Shown here: one piece after another, positions 1 through 12,954 of the stretch | Position numbering within the stretch: the stretch's first letter is position 1 | Layout of the letters: every line of letters starts with the position of its first letter | NCBI RefSeq assembly: GCF_021155775.2 | Contig: NC_060236.1 | Location: forward strand, 32,946,548-33,010,547 | DNA from: Neodiprion pinetum | Taxonomy: Eukaryota > Arthropoda > Insecta > Hymenoptera > Diprionidae | Reading direction: 5' to 3' | Length of the DNA: 64,000 nucleotides | Notes under the pieces: model-generated | Databases searched by the model: none | What the model saw: the letters and a program-made list of their open reading frames with translations, nothing else | Told to the model about the DNA's origin: nothing | Made by a program: the position numbers and the translations under genes

Positions 1-805
1 GTTTTAATGATCATTATTGTGTATAAACCACATAAAGGAATTTCTAGTACCGTTTGGAAGCGGCTACATAATCAACAGTGAAAAAAAAATGGTTTTTTGT
101 TTGTTGAAAATATGGTGAAACGAATACCTATTAAAACCGATGGTCTTATGAGGGATTTATAATTATCAAAGGCACGGCTGTTTTAAAAGCAATGAAACAA
201 TTACGTGTAAACGACTCATGTTATGGTAACTTTTAAACAATCTTGTTATTAAAATACACGGGATTCTAAAAAAAATTATATATAATCATGACTATGATTG
301 CATAATAATTAGTCGGAGTTCTCTTCGTGTAACTACAACAATTGATTATGCCTCAAGATGTACGTAGTAAACAAAGAGGCGAAAAATAACTTATAAAAAA
401 AAAAAAATTAAAAAAATTACAAATAAAAAGGCAGAATCAACTCTCATTCTAACGGATGAACTGTTGTATTACATTTACTGGGGAGAAGCAGTGAGCGGGG
501 ACTGACTGAGCTGTGGCATGATGTAAAAGATAGAAAAAAAAGAAAAAAAAAAAAAAATAGAATTCTCCGCGATACATCTATCAGTACCAGATACACCGCT
601 AGGTGCATTCGAATGCGATCTAACACTGCTATTGTCTTGCTTTGTGTGTAAGTATAATGTCTTCCGTCGCACGTATCGATATTATATACACAATTTACAT
701 ACATGATCGATTACCAATGTATGCATAAACATGTATGTATAACATATATTATATAATTGCATATAAAAAAAAAAGAAAAATATTTCGCGTTATTTTCGGC
801 ACATA
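1..805. other. 3' flank / probable 3' UTR of the RBM5/10 gene
   Basis: This AT-rich stretch lies directly downstream of the minus-strand stop codon of the RBM5/10 gene. It holds poly(A)/poly(T) runs (for example around 400-420 and 530-560) and no credible coding region. The short minus-strand ORFs at 444-704 and 475-672 are low-complexity and show no family resemblance. It probably contains the 3' UTR, but I could not fix the polyadenylation site. Confidence 0.5.
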
Positions 806-3800
806 TTACGTATCTGAGAGTTCCTGATACCTAGCGTACATCATTTTTTTCACACAATCTTTATACGTGTCACCAGGCAACGCGTTATACGCTGCAGCCT
901 TGGCACCTAGGCCAGCCGTGGGAACTCGTCTTTCAGCTTCGATGATGCTTGTTCTACCTTGGTTAGATTTTCCCAATCCCATACCCTCGCTCCATCCCAT
1001 TTTTTGCAGCAGTTTATTACCAACATTGTCGGAGCCGATTCCAGCTCTGGTTGGTTCCTCGTAGTTCACCGAGACTTCGTCAACCCTTGTCTTGAGGTAC
1101 TTCTCCTTGAGCCTGTTAGGCTGCGGTGGTTCAGGCTCCCCGTACTTCGCTCTCCTTTCTTTTGCGCGATCCCTGTACTTACTGTTTCTCTGTTGCGGGT
1201 CATTGGGATCAAGTCCACGAACGTGATACCAATTCTCCAGATTCTGTTTGTGTAAATCCGACAGCTGCTGGTGTCGCAGGAGTCCTTCCTTGCTGGGAAA
1301 TTGTCTTTTGCAAAGGAGACAGGCGAGCTTGCTCCAATCGGTGTGCTGCCTCTCTTCTTGCTGCACGTCTTCGATCTCTTCCTCGGTGTCGCTGCCGCCA
1401 CCATAGGCGGCGACAAGGCCGTTGCTTCCACTAGGGTCCTCTTCCTCCTGGTAAGCAGGTGCCAGGTGATTCCTCTTCTCGAGGATGGCATAGCCCGCAT
1501 CCGCTGCACCGCTGAAGGCTCCCTGGTGACCTTCGCTACCCGCATATTCCGCGCTCCAGCTCGACTTCGCGTTTTCCTTCTTTTGGTTCAAAGTCTTTGC
1601 CCACCGCTCCATGTCCTTGGCTATTTTTTTAGCCACCTTGACTTTATCTTGTTTGTTGTCCTTCTTCTTGTTTAGATCGTCCTCCTTTGACTCTTGGCCC
1701 ACATTGGTGCTCATGGATTCTTGAATAACTGGCATAGTTCCGCTTTCGGCGCCCAGAGCCACACCGGCTCCCACGATTCCAGACGTACCAACAGCTACCT
1801 GAGAATTTGAAATCGGGATAAGGGATAGAGAAGGGATATACCACGATTACGGTTTCACACTTCTTCCATGCTTACCTTTGCCGGTTGATACGACAAAGAC
1901 TCTGCGTCCCAGTAAAGAAACTGCTGTGTGTGACTGTTGTAGTAGTACTGAGAGTTTGGATCGTAGTACAATCCCGTGCTCGGATCGTAATAATAGCCCG
2001 AAGATTCGTCATAGTGATAGGTACTGACATCCGGCACAGCTGAAACGAACATTTTCATTTATTGCGTGAAGGATATTCAAGGATACAATGCTATCAAACG
2101 AGTGTTTAGATCATTCGAGTAAAAGAAAAGCTTACAATAGACTTTGCCATCGTTAGCATGAGCAGGAACTCTACCGCTAGCTAAGGACGTACTGCTAGGG
2201 GCAGTTGGGGTTGGTCTGGCTTTCATCTCTTCAGCATCACCCAGTTTCCTCGACGCCTGAAGTTGCTGGATCGCCGACTGCGCCACGGCCGCCGCCGCAT
2301 TAACTCTGTCAGTCTGATTCAACGACGGCAAAGTTATCGCCGATCCCTGCATTATCTGGTTCTGGTAGTACTGAGTGTAATACTGTACATAGTGCGCTTT
2401 TTGCGCCGGAGTTTTCGCGTACATATTGGCACTGTATTCTGCCAATTGTGACACATCATCCAAAGTATACCTAAAGTGAAAAATTATTAATAAATATTAC
2501 GATAAACCGATATCGTACAAACATGAAAGATCTTCAGATCACTTTGCCATACCTTTGTGGCTGAGCTTCATTTGACTTCCAAGCACTAGTGCTGTTCACC
2601 TGGTGCAGTTTGCAGTACGTGATTTCGACTTTCCTACCATCTACCATCAAGCCTTGCTTGCTCAATGCCGTGTGTAGATACATGGCATCGACGACATTAG
2701 CCATTTCTAAATAACAAACACCACGTGATGTGTTGGTCAGAGTATCTCTACCAATTCTAATACTTCTGATTGGTAGGGAGGAGAGGTTTTTCATTGCTTG
2801 TAATACTGAATCCTCAGTAGTCAGGACGTCTAAACCACGAAGAAGGACCGTGTTTGTTGGGTGCGGACTAATCTCGTCGCTACCCTCCCCACCTTCCTCA
2901 CTCTCGGCACGGGATGCACAACACTTGAAGCAAGTTTCACGTCTTTTAAAGTTGTGTGCTCCGCACTGTTTGGAAAGTAGAAATGTTATCAGGTATATTC
3001 GAATGTATCCGATGAGAGGAAAGGATGGGAAAGAAATCGTGTTAAATGGAGAAGCTACACACCTTAACACAATGCCAATCCTGCGTGTTTTTTGCAAGGG
3101 GTTTGTCCACGTGAAAATCTTTCGGTATGCTGTACTGCATGACTGCACGGTACTGGTCCTGCAGCATTAGAACGCCCTGAAACAGAGAATTTCAGTGTTA
3201 TCCAATCCGATATCTTCCTCTGGCCTCCGTTCATCCCTTAACTTGCTTCTTGCTGAAGGAACTGTGTTTCTCTACTCGCTATAAGTCTCGATTAGTTGAT
3301 CACGGTAAGATGAATGGAAGAAAAACTAAAAATCCGCAGCTAAATGGTTCTTCACGTTGCGAAATCATCACTCACGACCGTGAATCATTCCCTGTCATCA
3401 ACCGCAATTGTAAAATCAATCCAAGCTATGTAAACGTCGATCATATTTCAAATCGCGGTTATTCTATGGAAGAATGTTACTTCCTCGAAGAAATATAGAA
3501 ATAAATTAATACACGACGATTTTGTCTAACAGAATAGAAAAAAATATGGCCAGTAACGAGACATGAGCACGGCGGTAAGCGAGGTAGGTCACCCTAGGTA
3601 AGTAAGTAGGTAATTAGATATTATGGTAGGTTGAAATAGCCTTTGATAGGTGGTCAGCCATGGCCATGGGGCGACCTAGGGCTGGATTACCATGCCCTGC
3701 CGCCACGGGGCGTCGTTGGCACGCAAGCAACACATCGGTCGAGTACGTGGACTGAACTTCTTTCTACCTGTTTCATCTCCATCCATCGCGAGGCCTCCTG

Positions 3801-5330
3801 AGTCGCGTTAAACTCGACGAATGCAAAACCTCGTGAAGCACCTATACAGAGCAAATACACACAGATCCATTGTTAATCCACGTTTTTGCCTGAAGTTCTC
3901 TACTCTGAGAGGGCAGGCAATCACAGCACCGACCATTGACAGACTGATTCTCAGCTCCGAACGAAGCGTTTGTTCATTCCCCTTTTTTGCTATTTACCTG
4001 AATAATTCCAGGGCAACGTTTCACACATCTCTAAGAAGGTCCCCCGCCTTTGAGTACACTGAGTCTCACATCAAATTGCTAATAGAGAATGATTTATAAA
4101 AAAAAAAAAATCAAGCATCAAAAAGCAATTTCGATGCTTCGACGGAGTGTGACTGCAAAGAGACCTTCTTAAATTTCAATTCATGTCATGAATTGTTCAA
4201 AGTTCTTCCTCGATCCACGTATCCGGTGAGATAGTAGTCGTAGAGTCGACAATAAAGGATCACAGTGTGTATCGACGGCGTAGCAGTAGAAAAATTGTAG
4301 GGTAAAATCTTTACCTGTATCCTTTTTCCTGATCAGCCTGATGTCCTTGGGCATGAGACCGCAGTTGAGAATGTCCTGGCGCACCTTTAAATGCCATTAT
4401 ATACCAGTATGAACACATGTAATCAATTATAAATCAGGAATAAATTCACTTCAGTTTTCTCAAGCCAACAATCAAAGTATAGGTGATACCAGTGCTCAAA
4501 CTGGTAAATACTTTCCTTACAAGACGAGAAGCTACAATCATTTGTTATTTTTATTGTAGAAGGTGCCTTTCGATCTTAATGTGTCGTTTGAACAACAATT
4601 TTATGGCGCAAAATAATTTCAACAATATTCAGTTTCATTGTTAATAAAAATCATGAGAAATTGAATCCTGAAATACAAGAAAACCTACATCGTTTTCAGT
4701 AATGTGTTGTGCCAACCCCCTGATCATGATGGTGTTATTGGGGGACTGTGACTTGTAGTGAATGCCTTCCATCGACGAGCCATACCCACGACCATGGTCA
4801 TGATCAAAGTCCATGCTCTCCCGACTATGGTCATCATCCCTGTCCCTGTCCCTGTCTCTCTCGTCTCCCCTTTTGCCTCTCCTGTCTCTGTCGCCTCTGT
4901 CTCTTTCTCTGTCCCTATCTCCTCTATCTCTGTCTCGATCTCTGCGAGACCTTTCTCTCTCTCGATCTCTGTCTCGATCCCGGTCTCTGGATCGATCCCT
5001 CTCTCTGTCTCTGTCGGCGGAATCTCTGCTGTCCCTCTGCCTTCCGTAACGATCATCTCTGTCCCTGTGGTTCCTGTCCCGATCCTCTCGACTCCTGTCT
5101 CTCCTCTCACGTGAACGATCCCTGTCTCTGTCCCTGTCCCTTCCTCGGTGAGTTCTGTATTCGGGACTGCGATGATCCCTTTCTCTGTGTTCTCCCCCAC
5201 CGTAGTCCGACGATCTGTGGTCCCCATAGTCTGATCTGTAGTCTCCATAGTCAGATCCGTGACCTGATCGACGATCCGGACCATATCCTGGTTCCCAAGG
5301 GTCGAGGTTGTTGGTGTACATGGAGTCCAT
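806..5330 (-). CDS. RBM5/RBM10: RNA-binding protein 5/10 homologue (splicing regulator), complete, 8 coding exons
   Basis: A nuclear pre-mRNA splicing regulator of the RBM5/RBM10 family, which acts in early spliceosomal complexes and controls alternative exon use. Exons on the minus strand: 4689-5330, 4315-4384, 3768-3841, 3063-3176, 2553-2965, 2136-2470, 1876-2039 and 806-1798. All junctions are GT-AG and the phases join cleanly into 2,805 nt (934 aa), close to human RBM10. Order of domains: RD/RS-rich N-terminus (about residues 15-190); RRM1 (about 200-275, RNP2 IMIRGL and RNP1 RGFAFVEF, split over three exons); RanBP2 zinc finger (about 293-318, W..C..C...NFKRRETCFKC); RRM2 (about 335-420, VLLRGL, RGVCYLEM); Tyr-rich OCRE domain (about 553-597); C2H2 finger (about 764-787, C..C...H.....H); G-patch (about 858-902, KMGWSEGMGLGKS). 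The start is the first Met before the RD-rich region; an upstream AG suggests a 5' UTR exon. Whether it is RBM5 or RBM10 cannot be decided, because many insects have one co-orthologue. Confidence 0.96.
4790..5285 (-). repeat. RD/RS dipeptide-coding low-complexity tract
   Basis: Within the first coding exon of the RBM5/10 gene, tandem near-repeats of a six-base unit encode Arg-Asp, Arg-Glu and Arg-Ser dipeptides. On the plus strand this reads as clusters of TCTCTG/TCCCTG. The repetition keeps the other frames open too, which creates large spurious ORFs on both strands (4724-5284 minus, 4748-5416 plus). It is protein-level low complexity typical of splicing factors, not a separate element. Confidence 0.85.
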
Positions 5331-6313
5331 TACGTTATATTCGGTCTGCTGTGCAATGTCAAATCATGAGTCTTAAATTTTGGAAGATTCACATTAACTT
5401 GGGTGTGAAATTGTAAAATTGTAAAACTCTGATGTCACGCGAATTCTGCTGGGAATATTTTTGCACAATAATGGTTACGAAGTACAAAAGAACAGAAGGT
5501 AAATTGGAAATACTGGTATGTGGGATGTTGGAAGAGATATAAATCGATGTGTGTGGGAGGCTTCGGTTCAGGTTTTTTGGCGACAAAAGTATGAAACTTG
5601 TGCGTTATCTAGCATAAAATTGTCTCATGGATTCGATGATTTGATTCTTCTATTTTTACGACAAATAAACCTAGCTTTTTTCACATTATCATAGCGACTA
5701 ATTTGCACATTTTTAGTTTTCAATATTAATTGACGTTGCATATGTACGACGGAATAAAGGTCGGATTTATTGAAGAAGGTTGAAGGAGGTCAATATCTTA
5801 AATAAAATGAATCGTTGTTTTGGAAGGTAGTATTTTTATTGGATAGTTAAAATAATCACACCAGGCCGCCGTTTGAACGACGTGGGAGAGCCTGCGGCAG
5901 GTAGTTGAAGACAATACGTATACACATAAAACGAGCCGGAGACAAGAGGATACATATACGTATGAATTGGAACGGGATGAGGTTGTGGGTTCGGAGGGTT
6001 CGTTGTCAGCCACGCGATCGTTGGTTGTCGATGAAAATAGCAACGAATCATGATTTCGAACGCAGCAGCAGGGTTTGAAACAAGTTCAAGCCAGGCTACG
6101 CGTGCATGTACATACGTAGACAAATTTTCAGGAAGGCACTTGGCCACAGATACAATACTGTATGCGCCAGTGCACTTTGTTGCAGCCATCCGATATTTGG
6201 CAAACTAACGTCGCACGGACGCTTACCCGGTTTTTCTCAACCTCTCAAAAATTAACAATGTTCTACTTACAAATTCGGCAATCTTTGCTGAGTCACCCGT
6301 ATTACACTTCGAA
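5331..6313. other. 5' flank of RBM5/10: likely 5' UTR exon(s) and promoter
   Basis: This stretch is upstream of the RBM5/10 start codon. The bases just before the ATG read ...GCACAG/CAGACC on the minus strand, compatible with a splice acceptor, so the first non-coding exon and promoter probably lie within the next kilobase. I did not find a convincing donor or TATA box. One open frame (5836-6189, minus) is listed separately. Confidence 0.4.
5836..6189 (-). CDS. Orphan 117-codon open frame, function unknown (doubtful gene)
   Basis: An uninterrupted minus-strand reading frame of 117 codons in the 5' flank of the RBM5/10 gene. Its TAA stop overlaps an AATAAA polyadenylation-like signal. The predicted peptide is rich in hydrophobic and aromatic residues, has several cysteines, and resembles no family I know. 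It may be part of a 5' UTR or a non-coding RNA, or simply chance. Nothing else in the sequence supports translation. Confidence 0.12.
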   Translation of the reverse strand: MAATKCTGAYSIVSVAKCLPENLSTYVHARVAWLELVSNPAAAFEIMIRCYFHRQPTIAWLTTNPPNPQPHPVPIHTYMYPLVSGSFYVYTYCLQLPAAGSPTSFKRRPGVIILTIQ

Positions 6314-6577
6314 TTGAAAATATTGATTTTTATCACAATGGCGTGGTTAGGGCTGTTTGGGATTTACGGAAAATATGGCCGCACGAACCTCCGATTACTG
6401 AGGATGGCTGTCAACTACAGTCAACTAGAGAAGGAGTTTAACCGCTGCCGTTCCATCGAATTTATTCGACAGATGGCGTTGCGCACGCAGTTTGGTCGCG
6501 AGGAGCCAAATACCGAACACCGTCAACGGTTAGTTCAAATCGTTCAAACCGGTGCAAAGCAGTGTTGCCAATCCTGA
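6314..6577 (+). CDS. Orphan 87-codon open frame, function unknown (doubtful gene)
   Basis: A plus-strand open frame that points away from the RBM5/10 gene. It could start at the first Met or at the internal Met within TMAWLGLFGIY. The later part is charged and looks helical (about residues 30-75), and the local base composition is less AT-rich than the surroundings. No domain is recognised and no splice context is obvious. A bidirectional-promoter transcript is possible, but chance is equally possible. Confidence 0.15.
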   Translation: MKILIFITMAWLGLFGIYGKYGRTNLRLLRMAVNYSQLEKEFNRCRSIEFIRQMALRTQFGREEPNTEHRQRLVQIVQTGAKQCCQS

Positions 6578-7808
6578 CGAAATTTCGTTAGATCTAAAGA
6601 AATTAAAGCCCGTTCAAAGAAAGAAGAAAAGTTGGTTTCTCAAGATGATATCTCAAGACTGATAGCGAAATATCTTAAATATGGTCTGCGAAATCGAAAC
6701 AACAGCCTAAAAATCAACCAATCGTCAGGTTCCTGAGAAAATATGCACCAATTAGGTGGCGTCTGCATTTTGTGAACGCACTTATTTGATAAGTTAGTGG
6801 TCTCAAATATTGGAAATAAAAATAAAGTATATAAGTTAACGTTTCTAATATCTTTATACTTACAATTCAGATTGTAGGATATAAATTTGTCTGGGTTACC
6901 TCATTCGGAAATTATCACTCTATCTTTCTGGAAAAATTGTTCATGTTATGAAACAAAAAAATGAAATATATTATGTATTCGTGTATTTATTGAGTTTCAA
7001 TACCGTCAAACATCGCTCTTGAAAATGATAAATATGAAGAATTGTCATGGTGCTATGTAAATAAGAAATCTAAAGAACTTTTTTGGTGCCATTTAATGAA
7101 ATATTCGTTTGATAGGCTGGCAACGCTGGTGCAAAGAATCGTTGAAAGAACAAAGGAACAACAAGCGTTACTAATATTTAAAATCAATAGTTTTTAAGAA
7201 CTGTCTAAATACTACTTATTTTTAAGTATGCTTTCAAGTATATTTGTGTTTCAAAAAGTTTTGGTTATTAGTTCGGTTTACGCAGTGACCAGAGCCATAA
7301 GTTATAGGGAATTAGAAGACAGAGTAAAGATTCAAACTTTTCTTTCCTTGCTGTAAAAAGTTTTCCAAACTTTTAGCTTACCCCTAATACTGGAAGTTAT
7401 GGGTTTAAGTCCATTGCGTAAGTCTGCCATAAGTATATATGTATCTCTTCTAAACGTACCACAGCAAAAAGAAACTGACTGCAGAGATATTTATTTTCAC
7501 GTTTGATACTAAACAATTCGGAGGGAGAAAAAAATAACTGCAGCAAATTTTGAAATCGTGAAATTATCCCGACTTTTAACGATGCAGCTGTTAACATGTA
7601 TTATTTATGTATTATTAACAATTAACTAGTTGGAATGGTTGCAGATGTAATGGGAGACGGGATTGTATGAAATGCCAACTTCGATGATAGACATATATTA
7701 TATTTGAAAAACAAAATATCGTTTTATAGTTGAATATTATACACAGATACAGTAGTTATTAATAATTATATCACCCTGCTCTCGGCCACCAAATTATACC
7801 GTACAATA

Positions 7809-7830
7809 AAGTGAGCCAATTGGCTCACTT
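7809..7830. repeat. Perfect 22-bp palindrome
   Basis: The half-site AAGTGAGCCAA is followed immediately by its exact reverse complement. The surrounding sequence is AT-rich and non-coding. It could be a chance palindrome, a dimeric transcription-factor site, or the tip of a degenerate inverted-repeat element. No matching outer arms were seen. Confidence 0.6.
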
Positions 7831-10517
7831 ATATATTCAAACCTTACCGTATACTCATACGTAATTGATATAGCAGTTCCACTTTTCAGTACACGTGGAA
7901 GTAGAATTACGTATTCAACAAAAGTGGACGTAATTCGGATTACAGAATGATTTTTCTGGAACCTCTGACTAGTTAGTTCCTATAAAAGAAAAAATTAACG
8001 GTAGAGAATTTTTTTTAATTTGTCGTCGCTGTAGCACGATAGTCGGATGCTATAATTATTCACATTCCCTTTGTTTAACACTACGTTATTGAATATGCAT
8101 AGTGCAACTCTATTGCCTTAATACTATTACTGGTTAAATCTCAGAACAATTATTTCCGTCTCAACTACGTAATATAGTAATTGATACAGAAACGTCATTT
8201 CGATGTCCAATCATAAAAAGTTGTCTTAAAGACCCACCAATCGATATTTCCCTACTACAGTCACTGATGACATATCCGTAGTAATCTTAGCACTCGCTTC
8301 GACGCTTTTTGTTCCTTCTCAAGTTAGATTCTTCTAGACTCGGCCGCATACGAATCGTCAAGTTATAGTTCAGAACAATAACAATCCAGAGTTGGAACGT
8401 TATTTATCTGAACAGCCGTAATGACTCCACGTTTTCGCTGAATAATCATAAATAAATCAAATGGACTCAGTACATATTTTTTAATTTATTGTCATCGATA
8501 AGTACATACTAAGCGTAGGGATATTCTCAATATGCATCTGAGAAGATTATTTTTAGGATATTTTTCATTAACAATAATCGAGTATTGAAATAACAATTGA
8601 ACTAACAGAGACATGTGATCAGTCGAAATATAGGATAGTTTTGTTTAGATTTATTCATCAAAGATTTCATTATTTAATTATTTCTTTAATAGGTATAATA
8701 GATAAATATATAATAGCAATTAAAATCACTGGGGATATGTAGGTTATTTTGATTAACGTTAGGTTTAGTTAATCGTTGCACAATTAATAGTTTTCAGCGT
8801 TTCCATTGGCGTGAAAGAGGATACATGTTCTTCGCAATCTCACGAATCGAACATCAACTGTTTTCTTTTTCTGCAACTTGTATTTATAGTAGTACCTCTT
8901 TCTTGATATGTCATAGGTATAATAGATGATACGAGTACAGAGTAACAAAATGTCGGTTTTATAAGCCAATAGTAGAAAGGGTTATACATTGTGTTACCAA
9001 ATAAGTATAGCATTCGTTGGGCTGCCTGCCGTTCTAGTTGTTTTCTAGCAAAGTGAAATGATTTCTAGCCGTGAATTTCGATAGTCAATTGCGGTATTCG
9101 ATAAAACGATACGAAATTCCGCCCAGCGTGCCGAGATACTCAGTCGGTAATACTCTGTAAAATTGATTGTATCGTTGATTATAGTTATAGAATCGCGAAT
9201 CCAATAATAATAGATGATTTTTTTCAAGTCATTATCTGGGGAGAAGTATTATACTATACAGTATTTAATATACTATATCGGTTAAATATAATAATTTGAC
9301 CAAATACCTGCACGCAATAATTGTACACGTATATGCGTGTGCGCCTCTGTATGGGTCGTGTCTATAATTAGAATCCAAATACTTAACGTGTATACGGGTA
9401 TGTATACAGTACACAGGTAATACCTATATATGTATGTATATCATCCAAGCGGTTATTGTCTACACCTTTTCAAAACATGTCAAATTACTTGCTAAGACAC
9501 TGTACGTTTCCTACCGAAAGAATACACTCTGTATCATAATTTATACTCCATACTCATATTACAATCTTTCCTAGCAATATTATTACAACGTTAATTTACC
9601 ATTAATATTAATTATTGTCAATGCTTCGGCCTGTATTTTTCTACAATTCTTAGTGGCTCGGGTATTTCAGATCGACTACAATTAACGTTGCTAAAAAAAT
9701 GACAAAAAAAAAAGAAAAAAAAATGTGCTTTGCTGTTCCCCAACTTCTGACTTCTGGATATGTTTCTCGTTTTCAACATTCTTCAACAGAGGATTAAGAT
9801 ATGTATATTGTACCGAATCGAACTGAAATTATATTTATATGTATTGTCTGCATTCGGTTGAAACGTGGTGTAAACTCCAAATTTTCATTTTTCAAATTGC
9901 CTTTCGCCAGTAAGAATCGCAGAAAATGACCTGAATAAATGCACATGCAGTCAGTAGGCTTAATTATTAATTACAGTATGTACCTAAAATACCGCGCGTG
10001 TGTATGTACGCGTGTACACGACGAAAAAACAATCGGATTTGAAACAGATTAAAAGTTTATCCGTTTCTTTTTCTTTTCGCAGGTTTCTTACAAGAGCGGT
10101 TTTTCCATTATTTTCATTCCAATACTCTGTATCAAAGCAAGTGATATTCTCGATATGAAAAGCAATTCGAGGAAAAGAAAAATTGGCGTGAACAACAATT
10201 ATTTTCGATTTGAACCGATTCGAGTGTGGTGGCGTGGTCACGCATACAATCACCAGAGCGAAATTACAAGATAACCGAATGAACGTCAGGATCTGCAGCT
10301 AATTGAATGCTTAGGGGGCATCAATATTCACTTAAAGCGTAGTAAAATTGATATATTAGTTAATAATAATCAATTTCAAATATTTTAAAATTTTGAAAAT
10401 TCAATCTTTCAACTTTTTCATAGGTTGGAAAAACAAAATGTTGAACAAATTGCAAAATAGTACATTATGGAACAAGGGAATAAAGTCGATTTTTATTCCT
10501 GTGTTACATATAGGACT

Positions 10518-10889
10518 TTATTTCCGACTCAACTCTGGCTGCAATATTTATTTGAAAATTGGGTACGGTGCGTCTTGTGGGCAATTGTTTGTGCTCGCTT
10601 CTTTTGTTTTCTTCAAAGCGTTCGCTTCTTCTGTTTCTTTTTTCCAAGGCGCTCGCTTCTTCTGGATTTTGATTTGCGGGAATTATGAGTTCGTATTTCC
10701 TGCTGATTTAGACTTGCGGGAAATATGATATCATATTTCCCGCAAATCCAAATCCAGAAGAAGTGAGCGCCTTGAAGAAAACAGAATGATCTCACATTTC
10801 CCGCAAATGCGATTTAGGGAAAAAAATGCCACTTTCGTCCCGCTTTTGAGGTAAAATAAAGTTGACTTTATGGTTGAGTCGGGAATAAA
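10518..10889. mobile_element. Foldback (nested inverted-repeat) element, about 370 bp
   Basis: Outer arms 10518-10534 and 10873-10889 are inverted copies (TTTATTTCCGACTCAAC, one mismatch). Inside, 10646-10682 and 10737-10775 are a second, longer inverted pair (cores CTTCTTCTGGATTT and AAATCCAGAAGAAG). A perfect 32-bp palindrome sits at 10714-10745. The motif TTGCGGGAA recurs in both orientations. This is the architecture of a non-autonomous foldback or MITE-like transposon. No transposase ORF is present, and a target-site duplication could not be fixed. Confidence 0.65.
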
Positions 10890-11783
10890 CTACTTTTCTC
10901 TCGTCTCCACGCATGTATTCTCGCCTGTGATTAGTTAACCCGTATAATCGATCCTAGTGATTATTCAGTATAATAAATGTAAATTATAGATAGACAAATG
11001 GGTATAAATAGACTCAGGTTAATTCATTTAGATAAACCCAGCTTATATTCAAAGTTCAATAAAAGGTCAGAAAATTACTAATTAAAGCGTAGGTTGAGCG
11101 GAGGGTTAACTAATTGATTGGCCGTATGCAAGGCTGCGATCTACAGCCTAAGACTGAAACCAACCCCGAAGTTTAAAGTGTATTGTTAATTGAGACTGGA
11201 GACTATCTACCGGACTCCGTATTGATTGCGAATTAATTAGCTGCATTGCTTTGACGTATGGTTATTAATATATCATATGATCGAACACGTTTACGCTATA
11301 GATATATGTATGTATATATTTATAATTATGTAATTATAATAATATAATAGATCTCTTATAAAATTAATAATTCTTTTTTTTTTTTTTTTTATTATTATTA
11401 TTAATCCTGCTTCTTTTTAAATAAACATCATTTTCCGCCTCTCTTTTTGCATGTTGCTGTTGTTTTTGGTTTTTTCTTTTTATTTCGTTCACTTCCTTAT
11501 TTTCATCTCATTCCGTCAAAGAATGCGTTATAATTACACGTCATTGGTATTTTTATAAATTATTAGTATTTGATTCAACATCTGACACGAAAGGATATTT
11601 ATTTATGTATATCGTTTTCACTATTATATACGGAGCCAGTGTTACTAATCCATTGGTCAGCGGTTTATACTGAACGCTCGGTTAAATCGTATTGTCAAAC
11701 AATTATTATGTCACGATCATCATCGTTTCAGCTGACAATAATATTCTGTTTATACACCTAATTATATACGTATACTCATATAC

Positions 11784-11788
<5 letters not shown>

Positions 11789-11841
<53 letters not shown>
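11789..11841. repeat. (TG)n microsatellite, about 52 bp
   Basis: A pure TG dinucleotide run of about 26 units, flanked by ATAT/TATAC-rich sequence. A second interrupted TG/CG-rich run follows at about 12046-12076. Confidence 0.95.
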
Positions 11842-11844
<3 letters not shown>

Positions 11845-12925
11845 ATGCATCGGATTATTATAATAATAATATCTAAACGCTTACGCATGCCTACCTTTCG
11901 TCCTGACGTAAGCGTTCGAAAAATGTATATGAATAATTGAACATAATGTTTTCAATGGGTCTCGCTAATATACCTCTATATATATACATACATATTTGTA
12001 TATTATATATGCATATATGGAGGTCAATTTTTTAAATATCCATACATGTGTGCGTGCGTGTGCGTGTGCGTGCGTGTATGCATTAGTAATATAATATAAT
12101 ATAATGTAATACCTAGATTTATAATTTAGTCAGGCTTAGTGACCATTGTAACAATATTATTAAGCCATGTTATTATTGTCTGACACATTTCACCTTAGGC
12201 GAGGCATGCCTGTGTTAAAAATTATCTGCCCCACTTGCTCAACATTGCATTATATACGCCCGTTACATTATTATGTAATTGTAACGATGAATATTATCTA
12301 TCATTTGCCGTGTTAGTCGGATCACCGAATACGATTGTTATTGTGTATACAAGTGTGTTTTTGAAACGCGCGTATTAAATCTTTGATTTTCGTTTTTACG
12401 TTGACAAAACAGCTCCGCGCAAACAATATATATGTATATATACGTATTTATGTTAAATACGATAATAGTAATAATAATGATAACAACAATGAATACCCGT
12501 ATTGGTAATTGAAGGAAAATAATATACCTATAATCGTGGTAAGTGGCACACTTTAGCACAACACTGCCTCTCTAAATCTACCAAAAGATACCGCCAAAAT
12601 ATAATACGATTAGTACCGTGTGCGATATTTTTTTTATTTTTTTTTTTTTTTTTCATTCTTTATTCTTTATCTCCTCTCTCTCTCTCTCTATATATATCTC
12701 TGTCGTAAATGAAAAAATCTAATCAACGGATGAATAAATAATCCTAACCATAAATTTTATACTTTGACGAATATCCGATGGCACATTATTATATGTTTAC
12801 ATATACGACGAATATCAAGCATAGGCAGCACTTGAGATTCTCTGCCAAATTTCATATACATCGATCGATCGTTTCATTGTCATCTGACGCACTTTCTTCC
12901 AAAAATTGTTTTTTTTTCTCTTTTT

Positions 12926-12954
12926 GAAGAAGAAGAAGAAGAAGAAGAAGAAGA
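12926..12954. repeat. (GAA)n microsatellite
   Basis: Nine to ten GAA units in AT-rich non-coding DNA, preceded by a poly(T) run. Shortly downstream, an interrupted ATT/ATC trinucleotide run spans about 13025-13110. Confidence 0.9.

Noticed and set aside
4724..5416. Long open frames overlapping the RBM5/10 first exon in other frames and on the plus strand
   Set aside because: They arise from the six-base repeat that encodes the RD/RS tract. Their products are low-complexity mirrors with no conserved motif.
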